Positions 1 through 6,248 of a stretch of DNA of 6,874 nt are shown here, in pieces. Below the pieces are notes generated by a model. The model was not told where the DNA came from. It ran no database searches and saw only the letters and a list, made by a program, of their open reading frames with translations. The stretch comes from an uncultured Bacilli bacterium (GTDB lineage: Bacteria; Bacillota_I; Bacilli_A; RF39; UBA660): NCBI GenBank assembly GCA_934086255.1, contig CAKOIB010000060.1, positions 1 through 6,874 on the forward strand, in the 5' to 3' direction. Positions within the stretch are counted from its first letter, which is position 1. Each line of letters starts with the position of its first letter. The translations under genes and the position numbers were made by a program.

Positions 1-644
1 ATATGATGAAGAATATGGAATGGGGAGCAGTAACATATCTATCACATAGTAAATATGGAATAAATAAAGAAGTAGCATTAAATAGTGCAAATACATTCAC
101 AACAGGATGTGGACCACAAAGTGCAGGTTCGATAACAAGTGGTGCAACATGCAATTCATATACAACAACATTAGGACAAAGTGCCTCAACAACAGGAAAT
201 ATATATGGAGTATATGATATGAGCGGCGGAGCAAGAGAATACATGATGGGTAATATGGTATATAGTAATGGACAACAAATGAGTGGATATTCAACATCAA
301 GTAATAATAACTCAGCATTTACAGGAATCTTAGATGATGGTACAGCATTTACAGGAACATATGCATTCCCAAGTAAGAGATATTATGATAAATATAGTCG
401 TGGAAGTAATACAGAATATACAAGAGGAAAACTAGGAGATGCAACAAAAGAAATGGCACCTACTGGGACAAGTGGTAACTGGTATTCAGATAACGCCAGT
501 TTCATGTACTCTAACGTCCCTTGGGTTATGCGCGGCGGGTACTATGGTGTTGGGGCTTCTGCCGGTGCCTTCTGCTTCAGCCACTACACCGGTGCCGCTT
601 TAAATGATCGCTCCGCCCGCGCAGTAATATCCAATCTAAATTAA
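1..644 (+). CDS. FGE/SUMF1-like (C-type-lectin fold) protein, 3' part; candidate DGR variable protein
   Basis: The gene enters from the left edge. The ATG at 3 is probably internal, because WGAVTYLSHSKYG near the start looks like mid-domain sequence and no ribosome binding site is visible. Numbering from that ATG gives 213 visible residues. Residues 69-80 read GVYDMSGGAREY, matching the FGE-sulfatase motif GLYDMxGNVWEW. The C-terminal part carries the family's W-x-x-RGG motif (W174, R177-G179), then AGAF (187-190) and S-x-RAVI (204-209) in the place of the usual GFR ending. Known members include formylglycine-generating enzymes and many non-enzymatic ligand-binding proteins, among them DGR targets. 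I see no sign of sulfatase-modifying activity and favour a binding or surface role, which is inference. The middle is rich in Thr, Ser, Gly, Asn and Tyr, as in extracellular proteins. The last ~50 codons differ sharply in composition from the rest. A terminator follows at 691-730. Any signal peptide or anchor would lie outside the window. Confidence 0.72.
   Translation, partial: MMKNMEWGAVTYLSHSKYGINKEVALNSANTFTTGCGPQSAGSITSGATCNSYTTTLGQSASTTGNIYGVYDMSGGAREYMMGNMVYSNGQQMSGYSTSSNNNSAFTGILDDGTAFTGTYAFPSKRYYDKYSRGSNTEYTRGKLGDATKEMAPTGTSGNWYSDNASFMYSNVPWVMRGGYYGVGASAGAFCFSHYTGAALNDRSARAVISNLN
477..630 (+). other. GC-rich C-terminal cassette resembling a DGR variable region
   Basis: The segment encodes residues 159-210. 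I count 82 G+C in 481-630 (55%) against 168 in 1-480 (35%). Of the 50 codons in 477-626, 24 end in C and only 4 in A, whereas the upstream codons mostly end in A (ACA, GCA, GGA). Arg is CGC three times here, while the window otherwise mainly uses AGA or CGT. The encoded W-RGG-AGAF-S-RAVI layout is that of the lectin-fold C-terminus that DGRs diversify. TGC, AGC, CAC and TAC (573, 579, 582, 585) are each reachable from AAC by changing only A, as DGR adenine mutagenesis would do. No template copy exists in this window. Cassette exchange between paralogues or plain horizontal acquisition could also explain the patch. Confidence 0.5.
609..622 (+). other. G/C-only block at the cassette end, possible IMH-like element
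   Basis: Thirteen of these 14 bases are G or C, the exception being T at 612, in a region where composition returns to AT-rich within a few codons. In the Bordetella phage BPP-1 DGR, a 14-bp G/C element closes the variable region and forms part of the site where mutagenic homing starts. The position here, just inside the stop codon of a lectin-fold gene, matches that arrangement. It may equally be the conserved coding sequence for the R-S-A-R-A end of the domain. Confidence 0.3.
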
Positions 645-690
645 TAAGTGACTCTTTTCACATAACTGTGTCTGACGTGGTTAATTAATT

Positions 691-730
691 AAAAAAACTT
701 AATCATCTAAAAAAATGATTAAGTTTTTTT
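691..730 (+). terminator. Rho-independent terminator after the FGE-like gene
   Basis: Bases 691-706 and 715-730 are perfect 16-bp inverted repeats with an 8-base loop. The stem core is CTTAATCAT paired with ATGATTAAG, flanked by seven A and seven T that supply a U-tract in either direction. It lies 46 bases past the stop of the upstream gene and can end its transcript. The stem is AT-rich and therefore weaker than average. A strong ribosome binding site begins only four bases after it. Confidence 0.8.
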
Positions 731-750
731 AATGGAGGGAGGAAAAGAAA

Positions 751-873
751 ATGGAATTAAAGAAACTAAAATACAGAGATGTAAATGTTATTATAAAAAC
801 TGACAGAAAATTATCAACTTTTAACATTGACATTTTTTTAAGTTTTGACGTTGACATTTTCATTAATGAATAA
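751..873 (+). CDS. Small hypothetical protein, 40 aa
   Basis: An ATG at 751 is preceded by an excellent Shine-Dalgarno (GGAGGGAGG, 734-742, 8-base spacing) and opens a 40-codon frame ending in TAA. The product starts MELKKLKYRDVNVIIKTDRK. Its basic N-terminal half is followed by an Ile/Phe/Asp-rich half in which NIDIF and DVDIF repeat eight residues apart. I recognise no family. There is no cysteine pattern, no signal peptide, and no clear membrane segment because aspartates interrupt the hydrophobic stretch. A terminator ends four bases before the Shine-Dalgarno, so a promoter of its own would have to overlap the hairpin; otherwise it depends on read-through. It could be a true small gene, or the surviving 5' end of a larger gene lost by deletion. 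The ribosome binding site is the best evidence for translation. Confidence 0.4.
   Translation: MELKKLKYRDVNVIIKTDRKLSTFNIDIFLSFDVDIFINE
816..863 (+). repeat. Imperfect 24-bp tandem repeat
   Basis: Bases 816-839 and 840-863 match at 19 of 24 positions and share TTGACATTTT (827-836 and 851-860). The unit is eight codons long, so it stays in frame inside the small ORF and gives the NIDIF/DVDIF duplication. A local tandem duplication that later diverged is the simplest explanation. Confidence 0.6.
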
Positions 874-959
874 GTTTACTTGTTCTTTAGTGGAAAAAGT
901 GACATAAACTGGTATGCTTTTCTATATTGTTTTTTATTAATGTAAAAAAAATAAAAAAA

Positions 960-986
960 TTAGCACTCATGTATTGACAATGCTAA
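960..986 (+). promoter_or_regulatory. CIRCE operator 1 (HrcA site), upstream copy
   Basis: The left arm TTAGCACTC (960-968) matches the CIRCE consensus exactly. After the standard nine-base spacer the right arm CAATGCTAA (978-986) matches GAGTGCTAA at 7 of 9 positions. The -35 box (974-979) lies across the spacer and right arm, so bound HrcA would block RNA polymerase. The degenerate right arm probably reflects the competing need for a consensus TTGACA. Confidence 0.8.
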
Positions 987-1002
987 CATATAATATTATA
1001 AT
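974..1002 (+). promoter_or_regulatory. Sigma-A-type promoter of the heat-shock operon
   Basis: A perfect -35 box TTGACA (974-979) and perfect -10 box TATAAT (997-1002) are separated by the ideal 17 bases. Transcription should start at about 1008-1010, inside the left arm of the second CIRCE. An A-rich stretch (944-959) lies upstream where a UP element could help polymerase. A promoter this strong suits control by repression. A second TATAAT at 989-994 is only 9 bases from the -35 box and is not a candidate. Confidence 0.85.
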
Positions 1003-1006
1003 GATA

Positions 1007-1032
1007 TTAGCACTAAGGAATTAGAGTGCTAA
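1007..1032 (+). promoter_or_regulatory. CIRCE operator 2 (HrcA site), short-spaced copy next to the hrcA RBS
   Basis: The left arm TTAGCACTA (1007-1015) has one mismatch to consensus, and the right arm GAGTGCTAA (1024-1032) is perfect. The spacer is eight bases instead of the nearly invariant nine. The right arm runs into the hrcA Shine-Dalgarno, so the site lies at the start of the transcript, between promoter and start codon. HrcA bound here would obstruct initiation or early elongation. CIRCE in mRNA is also known in other bacteria to affect transcript stability. Confidence 0.85.
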
Positions 1033-1038
1033 AGGAGG
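1031..1038 (+). promoter_or_regulatory. hrcA ribosome binding site that decides the start
   Basis: AAAGGAGG is five bases before the ATG at 1044. An in-frame GTG at 1026 would place the start inside the CIRCE right arm and upstream of this site, so the ATG at 1044 is chosen. Confidence 0.85.
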
Positions 1039-1043
1039 CTAAT

Positions 1044-2027
1044 ATGCTAACTTCAAGACAAGAAAAAATACTCCAACTGATTGTTGATGAATATGTAAAA
1101 AGTGTTAATCCTGTTGGTTCTAAACTAATATGTGATGAACTTGATTGTTCTAGTGCTACTGTTAGAAATGAAATGTCTATTCTTGAAGATCTTGGCTATC
1201 TTGAAAAGACTCATGTTTCTAGTGGTAGAATACCTAGTGAATTAGGTTATCGTTATTATGTAGATAATTTAATGGAACCTAAAAAGATGAATGGTGATGA
1301 TTTATTAAAATTACAACTTATATTTAATAATAATAAATTAGATATGCCTGATGTAATTAAAAAAAGTCTTGCTATTATATCCGAACTTACTGACTATACA
1401 TCAGTAGTACTAGGTTCTAAATCTAACTTTAATAAGTTACAAAAAGTTGAAGTTCTTCCTCTTATGGATTCTAAACTTATTGCTATAATAGTAACTGATA
1501 AAGGGCATGTGGAACATAGGAATATAACTATTTCTGGTGTTAGTATTGAAGAGGTTCAAAAAACTGTTGAACTTATCAATAAATTACTTATTGGTACACC
1601 GATTGATGAGATAAATAAAAAATTAGAGTTTGAGGTAAAACCAATAATTAATCAATATGTAATGCAACATGAAATAATATATAATGCTTTTTATAATGTA
1701 TTTAGTGATATGGTTTCTAAGAATGATATGTCATTTGTAGGAAAAACTAATATTTTGAATCAACCTGAGTTTAACAATGTAGAAAAGATTAAGAATCTTC
1801 TTAATAAGTTTGAGGATAGTTCTTTATTTGAATCTATTGAAGAGGATGATAATGGTATAAATATTTATATTGGAAAAGAATCTAAATTAGATGACGATGT
1901 TACTGTTATTAAAACCAAGTATAAAACAGATACAGATGATGGCACAATCGCGGTAATCGGTCCAAAAAGAATGGAATATGATCGTGTTGTATCTCTTCTT
2001 AGTTACATAAAAGAACATCTTAAGTGA
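1044..2027 (+). CDS. hrcA: Heat-inducible transcription repressor HrcA
   Basis: The 327-residue product is the repressor that binds CIRCE operators and shuts off class I heat-shock genes. In characterised systems its activity is maintained by the GroE chaperonin. Residues 2-74 form the winged-helix DNA-binding domain, with the family hallmarks LTSRQEKIL (2-10), PVGSK (23-27), SSATVRNEM (36-44) and, in the wing, SSGRIPSELGYRYYVD (59-74). A GAF-like dimerisation domain follows. The C-terminus has the conserved GTIAVIGPKRMEYDRV segment. Length is near the usual ~340 residues. It is the first gene of the cluster, directly behind a promoter with two CIRCE sites, which implies autoregulation. It ends with TGA, 10 bases before grpE. 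Codon use is AT-rich like its neighbours, with no sign of transfer. The assignment rests on motifs and on the matching operators. Confidence 0.97.
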   Translation: MLTSRQEKILQLIVDEYVKSVNPVGSKLICDELDCSSATVRNEMSILEDLGYLEKTHVSSGRIPSELGYRYYVDNLMEPKKMNGDDLLKLQLIFNNNKLDMPDVIKKSLAIISELTDYTSVVLGSKSNFNKLQKVEVLPLMDSKLIAIIVTDKGHVEHRNITISGVSIEEVQKTVELINKLLIGTPIDEINKKLEFEVKPIINQYVMQHEIIYNAFYNVFSDMVSKNDMSFVGKTNILNQPEFNNVEKIKNLLNKFEDSSLFESIEEDDNGINIYIGKESKLDDDVTVIKTKYKTDTDDGTIAVIGPKRMEYDRVVSLLSYIKEHLK

Positions 2028-2037
2028 GGGAGGAAAA

Positions 2038-2544
2038 ATGGAAGAAAACAAAAATATAGAAAAAGAAACTGAAGTAAAAAAGAAACATAAGCCTAATAAG
2101 AATGAAGAAATAGAACTTCTTAAGGGTGAGATTGAATCTTTAAAAACGGAAGTTCTTCGTAGTAAGGCAGATTTAATAAATTATCGTAAAAGAAAAGATG
2201 AAGAGACTTCTAATTTACTTAAGTATTGCAATAGTGATTTGATATTGTCACTACTTAATGTTGTAGATAATTTTGAAAGGGCTTTAGTTTTAGATGATGA
2301 AGCTTTTAAGAGTTATCTTGATGGCTTTAAACTTATTTACAATCAAGTTATTGATATATTAAATAGTTATGAAGTAAAAGAGATTGAAGCACTTGATAAA
2401 ACATTTGATCCAATGTATCATCAAAGTGTTGCTACTAAAAAGGATGATACTAAAGAGTCTGGTGTAGTACTTGAAGTATTTAAAAAAGGATATACATATA
2501 AAGACAAAGTTTTACGACCAGCAATGGTTATAATAAATGAATAA
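2038..2544 (+). CDS. grpE: Nucleotide exchange factor GrpE
   Basis: The 168-residue cytosolic protein releases ADP from DnaK and so resets the Hsp70 cycle. It normally acts as a dimer. A charged, probably disordered N-terminus (1-22, rich in Lys and Glu) leads into a long coiled-coil helix (about 23-60). A helical segment with LLNVVDNFERAL (72-83) follows. The C-terminal beta domain that contacts DnaK covers about 112-168 and includes FDPMYHQSV (123-131) and the GrpE signature GYTYKDKVLRPAMVIIN (151-167). It is slightly shorter than E. coli GrpE (197 residues), with the difference mainly at the N-terminus. The start ATG follows GGGAGG (2028-2033). It lies 10 bases after hrcA and 33 before dnaK, in the classical hrcA-grpE-dnaK order, with no promoter visible between, so it is probably co-transcribed under HrcA control. 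Confidence 0.96.
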   Translation: MEENKNIEKETEVKKKHKPNKNEEIELLKGEIESLKTEVLRSKADLINYRKRKDEETSNLLKYCNSDLILSLLNVVDNFERALVLDDEAFKSYLDGFKLIYNQVIDILNSYEVKEIEALDKTFDPMYHQSVATKKDDTKESGVVLEVFKKGYTYKDKVLRPAMVIINE

Positions 2545-2562
2545 TAGTTAAAAATAAATATG

Positions 2563-2568
2563 AAAGGA
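2563..2568 (+). promoter_or_regulatory. dnaK ribosome binding site that decides the start
   Basis: AAAGGA lies nine bases before the ATG at 2578. The in-frame ATG at 2560 would add six residues absent from the DnaK family, whose N-terminus is normally MSK-I-IGIDLG, and it has no Shine-Dalgarno of its own. The start at 2578 is preferred. Confidence 0.8.
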
Positions 2569-2577
2569 AATGATAAT

Positions 2578-4383
2578 ATGAGTAAAATAATTGGTATAGA
2601 CTTAGGTACAACTAATAGTTGTGTAGCAGTCTTAGAAGCAGGGGAAGCTAAAGTAATCCCAAATCCTGAAGGAAATAGAACCACTCCTTCAATTGTAGCA
2701 TTTAAAAATGGAGAAAAATTAGTCGGAGATGTTGCAAAACGTCAAGCTGAAACTAATCCTAATACTGTTCGTAGTATTAAAAGATTAATGGGTACTAAAG
2801 AAAAAGTTGAACTTGATGGTAAAAAATACAGTCCTGAAGAAATTAGTGCAATGATTTTAACTGATTTAAAAAATAGTGCTGAAGCATATCTTGGAGAAAA
2901 AGTTACTAAAGCAGTAATTACTGTTCCAGCATACTTTAATGATGCACAACGTCAAGCTACTAAGAATGCAGGTAAAATAGCAGGACTTGAAGTAGAAAGA
3001 ATTATTAATGAACCAACAGCAGCATCACTTGCATATGGTTTAGATAAACAAGATAAAATGCAAACTATCCTTGTATATGACCTAGGGGGAGGAACTTTCG
3101 ATGTTTCTATTCTAGAACTTGGTGAAGGTGTATTTGAAGTAAAAGCTACTAATGGTAATAACCATTTAGGTGGTGATGATTTTGATGAAAAAATTATTAC
3201 TTATTTAGTTGATGAGTTTAAAAAAGCTAATGGTATTGACTTATCAAAAGACAAAATGGCAATGCAACGTTTAAAAGAAGCAGCTGAAAAAGCTAAAAAA
3301 GATTTAAGTGGAGTAACTACTACTCAAATATCTTGTCCATTTATAACACAAGGTAGTGATGGACCACTTCACTTAGATATGACTCTTACACGTGCTAAGT
3401 TTGAAGATTTAGTTAGAGATTTAATAGATTCAACTCTTACACCAGTAAGAAATGCAATGAAAGATGCTAAAGTGTCTAAAGATGATATTGATCAAGTAAT
3501 TTTAGTTGGTGGTTCTACTCGTATCCCAATGGTTCAAGAATTAATTAAGAAAGAATTAGGGAAAGAACCTAATAAATCAGTAAACCCTGATGAAGTAGTA
3601 GCAATGGGTGCTGCCATTCAAGGAGGTGTACTTACTGGAGATGTAAATGATGTAGTACTTCTTGATGTTACACCATTATCACTTGGTATTGAAACTTTAG
3701 GTAATGTAATGACTGTATTAATTCCTAGAAATACAACAATTCCAACTAGTAAATCTCAAGTATTCAGTACAGCTCAAGACAATCAACCTGCTGTAGATAT
3801 TCATGTTCTTCAAGGTGAAAGACCAATGGCTGCAGATAATAAAACACTTGGTAGATTCCAACTTACTGACTTACCTCCAGCACCACGTGGAGTACCTCAA
3901 ATTGAAGTTAAATTTGATATCGATGCTAATGGTATTGTAAATGTAACTGCTAAAGATTTAGGTACTAATAAAGAACAAAAGATTACTATTACATCTAATA
4001 CTTCACTTTCAGATGATGAAATTGATAAAATGGTAAAAGAAGCTGAAGCTAATAGAGAAGAAGATGAAAAGAGAAAAGCTTTAGCAGATGCTAAAAACGA
4101 AGGAGAACAAATGATTTTTGCTACTGAAAAGGCTATTAAGGATCTTAAAGATAAAGTTGAAGATAAAGAAAAGTCTGATGCAGAAGAAAAGATTAAAGAC
4201 TTAAAAGAAGCATTAGAAAAAGATGATCTTGATGATATTAAGAAAAAGACTGAAGCTTTACAAGAAGTAACTTATGCTTTGGCTGCAAAAGTTTATCAAC
4301 AAGCTACTCCTGAAGAAAATAAAGAATCTAAAGATGATAAAAAAGATGATGGAGTACAAGAAGCAGAATACGAAGAAAAATAA
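2578..4383 (+). CDS. dnaK: Chaperone protein DnaK (Hsp70)
   Basis: The 601-residue ATP-dependent chaperone binds exposed hydrophobic segments of unfolded proteins in the cytosol, working with DnaJ and GrpE. The nucleotide-binding domain (about 1-357) shows IGIDLGTTNS (5-14), VPAYFNDAQRQATKNAG, NEPTAASLAYGLD, the phosphate motif DLGGGTFD (168-175; T173 matches the autophosphorylated T199 of E. coli) and ILVGGSTRIPMV. The interdomain linker DVVLLDVTP (358-366) is intact. The substrate-binding beta domain follows, then the helical lid (about 480-575) and an acidic tail ending AEYEEK. Conserved positions are about 26 residues earlier than in E. coli DnaK, as expected for Gram-positive DnaKs, which lack an insert in the ATPase domain. 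It follows grpE without a visible promoter or CIRCE and is followed by a hairpin. Codon use is regular, as in a highly expressed housekeeping gene. Confidence 0.99.
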   Translation: MSKIIGIDLGTTNSCVAVLEAGEAKVIPNPEGNRTTPSIVAFKNGEKLVGDVAKRQAETNPNTVRSIKRLMGTKEKVELDGKKYSPEEISAMILTDLKNSAEAYLGEKVTKAVITVPAYFNDAQRQATKNAGKIAGLEVERIINEPTAASLAYGLDKQDKMQTILVYDLGGGTFDVSILELGEGVFEVKATNGNNHLGGDDFDEKIITYLVDEFKKANGIDLSKDKMAMQRLKEAAEKAKKDLSGVTTTQISCPFITQGSDGPLHLDMTLTRAKFEDLVRDLIDSTLTPVRNAMKDAKVSKDDIDQVILVGGSTRIPMVQELIKKELGKEPNKSVNPDEVVAMGAAIQGGVLTGDVNDVVLLDVTPLSLGIETLGNVMTVLIPRNTTIPTSKSQVFSTAQDNQPAVDIHVLQGERPMAADNKTLGRFQLTDLPPAPRGVPQIEVKFDIDANGIVNVTAKDLGTNKEQKITITSNTSLSDDEIDKMVKEAEANREEDEKRKALADAKNEGEQMIFATEKAIKDLKDKVEDKEKSDAEEKIKDLKEALEKDDLDDIKKKTEALQEVTYALAAKVYQQATPEENKESKDDKKDDGVQEAEYEEK

Positions 4384-4390
4384 TTTATTT

Positions 4391-4414
4391 AGGGGAAGTC
4401 TAATGACTTCCCTT
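4391..4414 (+). terminator. Hairpin after dnaK, possible partial terminator
   Basis: AGGGGAAGTC (4391-4400) pairs with GACTTCCCTT (4405-4414) around a TAAT loop: ten pairs, one of them G-U, with a GC-rich core. It begins seven bases past the dnaK stop. The following bases (ATATATAATTT) are a poor U-tract, so termination is likely incomplete. It may also protect the dnaK transcript 3' end. The effect would be more hrcA-grpE-dnaK mRNA than pepF-dnaJ mRNA. Confidence 0.65.
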
Positions 4415-4438
4415 ATATATAATTTATAAGGAGAGAAT

Positions 4439-6235
4439 ATGGATAAGATTAAACAAAGATGTGAAATAGATGATTCTTATAAGTGGGATTTATCTAAGAT
4501 TTATAGTAGTAATGAAAAAATAGAAGATGATCTTAATAAGGTTTTGTCATTAACAAACGAGTTTTGCTCATATGAAGGACACCTTCTTGACAGTAGTACT
4601 AATCTTCTTGATGGAATAAATAAATATTATGAAGTAATGAGACTTATTGATAAGTTAGTAGTTTATGCTAATATGAAACATCATGAAGATATGTCTATTA
4701 CAAACAATCTTGCTTTGGTAAAAAGAATAGATGGCATTTGTGATAAAGTTTTTTCTGATGTATCGTTTTTTATACCTGAACTTCTTAAAAGCGACTATAG
4801 TTTAATAGATGATTACATGAAAGAAAATAAAGAGTTAAAAAAATATGAGTTCATTCTTAAAGACACATTTAGAACCAAAAAACATACCTTAACTAAAGAA
4901 ATTGAAACATTACTAGCATCTTTGGGTGAGATTTTTAGAAATCCTTCAGATACTTTTGATATGATTGATGATGTTGATATAAAGTTTTCTGATATAAAAG
5001 ATTCTAATAATAATATAGTTGAACTTAATAATAGTAATTATTCTAGATACATTGAATCAACCAACAGAAGAGTTCGTCATGATGCATTTTATTCTATGTA
5101 TAATAGTTATGATAGTTTAAAAAATACTATATCATCAACATATAATGGTAATTTAAAAGTTGATAGTTTTCTTGCTCATACTAGAAATTATAGCAGTCCT
5201 ATACAAATGAGTTTAGATAATGATAACATTAGTGTTAATTTATATAATAAACTTATTAGTACAGTTAATAAAAGAATTGATCTATTACATGATTATATGA
5301 GTATTAGAAAAGAACTTCTAGGTTTAGATGAGATGCATATGTATGATCTTCATGTACCTTTAATAAAAGATATAAATAAGAAGTATACTTATCAAGAAGC
5401 AAAAGATTTAGTTCTTGATGCATTAAAACCACTCGGAGACTATTATATAAAAGATTTAACTAATTTATTTAATAGTAAATGCATTGACGTTTATAATAAT
5501 AAAAATAAAAGAAGTGGTGCTTATTCATGGGGTTCTTATGATACATTACCTTATGTTCTACTTAATTTTGAAGGATCCTTTAATGATGTTTCTACTATTG
5601 CACATGAACTAGGACATAGTATGCATAGCTTTTATTCTCATAAGAACAAAGAATATCACGATGCTTCTTATCCTATTTTTCTAGCAGAGATTGCATCTAC
5701 TGTTAATGAGATACTTTTAAATAGATATTGTTATTTAAATGCTAATGATAAAAATGAAAAACTATATTATTTGAGTAATTTAATGGAACATATTAGAACT
5801 ACTTTATATAGACAAACACAGTTTGCAGAGTTTGAAAGTATTGTTCATACTAAAACATTTAATAATGAGATATTAACTTGTGATGATTTTTGTAATATTT
5901 ATTATGATTTGAATAAAAAATATTATGGAGATAATGTAGTAAGTGATGATATAATTAAATTAGAATGGGCAAGAATACCACATTTTTATAATAGTTTTTA
6001 CGTTTATAAATATGCAACTGGTATATCCATCGCTTGTAGAATAGCAAGTGATATACTTAATAATAAAGATGATGCAGTAGCTAATTATATGAAGTTTTTA
6101 TCTAGTGGAGGATGTGACTATCCACTTGAAATATTAAAAAGCGTAGGTATTGATATAGAAAATGATTCTACAATCGATGATGCACTTGATATGTTTTCAT
6201 CTACGCTAAAAGAGTTTAAAGAATTAATAAAATGA
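4439..6235 (+). CDS. pepF: Oligoendopeptidase F, M3-family zinc metallopeptidase
   Basis: The 598-residue cytosolic metallopeptidase belongs to the M3B (PepF) group, which cleaves short oligopeptides inside the cell. The N-terminus has the family's WDLSKIYSS segment, followed by the helical Oligo_F domain and then the peptidase M3 domain. The zinc motif HELGH is at 389-393 (H389 and H393 as ligands, E390 catalytic), and the third ligand is E417 in AEIAS, 24 residues on. The substrate-contact segment HFYNSFYVYKYATG (515-528) is conserved. All catalytic residues are present and the length is typical (~600), so the enzyme should be active. AAGGAG (4428-4433) lies five bases before the ATG. It lies between dnaK and dnaJ, 55 bases after dnaK and 13 before dnaJ, so it is likely expressed with them. 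A role in clearing peptides during heat stress is inference from position only. Confidence 0.95.
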   Translation: MDKIKQRCEIDDSYKWDLSKIYSSNEKIEDDLNKVLSLTNEFCSYEGHLLDSSTNLLDGINKYYEVMRLIDKLVVYANMKHHEDMSITNNLALVKRIDGICDKVFSDVSFFIPELLKSDYSLIDDYMKENKELKKYEFILKDTFRTKKHTLTKEIETLLASLGEIFRNPSDTFDMIDDVDIKFSDIKDSNNNIVELNNSNYSRYIESTNRRVRHDAFYSMYNSYDSLKNTISSTYNGNLKVDSFLAHTRNYSSPIQMSLDNDNISVNLYNKLISTVNKRIDLLHDYMSIRKELLGLDEMHMYDLHVPLIKDINKKYTYQEAKDLVLDALKPLGDYYIKDLTNLFNSKCIDVYNNKNKRSGAYSWGSYDTLPYVLLNFEGSFNDVSTIAHELGHSMHSFYSHKNKEYHDASYPIFLAEIASTVNEILLNRYCYLNANDKNEKLYYLSNLMEHIRTTLYRQTQFAEFESIVHTKTFNNEILTCDDFCNIYYDLNKKYYGDNVVSDDIIKLEWARIPHFYNSFYVYKYATGISIACRIASDILNNKDDAVANYMKFLSSGGCDYPLEILKSVGIDIENDSTIDDALDMFSSTLKEFKELIK

Positions 6236-6248
6236 AAGAGGGAGTAGT

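Noticed and set aside
97..318. 73-codon reverse-strand ORF opposite the FGE-like gene
   Set aside because: It mirrors the repetitive Thr/Ser/Tyr-rich coding strand, gives a Leu/Tyr/His-rich product and resembles no known family.
648..670. Small hairpins after the FGE-like stop (GTGA/TCAC and CACA/TGTG) as a DGR cruciform
   Set aside because: The stems are only four pairs, mutually overlapping and of a kind expected by chance.
827..879. TTGACA at 827 and 851 as promoters
   Set aside because: No TATAAT-like -10 lies at 16-18 bases downstream of either.
1026..1043. GTG at 1026 as the hrcA start
   Set aside because: It lies inside the CIRCE right arm and before the Shine-Dalgarno. The HrcA family begins at the LTSRQ-type segment coded from 1044.
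2421..2684. 87-codon reverse-strand ORF across the grpE-dnaK junction
   Set aside because: It overlaps the conserved end of GrpE and start of DnaK, so it is a shadow of real genes.
4395..4423. TATAAT at 4418-4423 as a pepF promoter
   Set aside because: No -35 match lies at the right distance, and the transcript would begin almost on the ribosome binding site.
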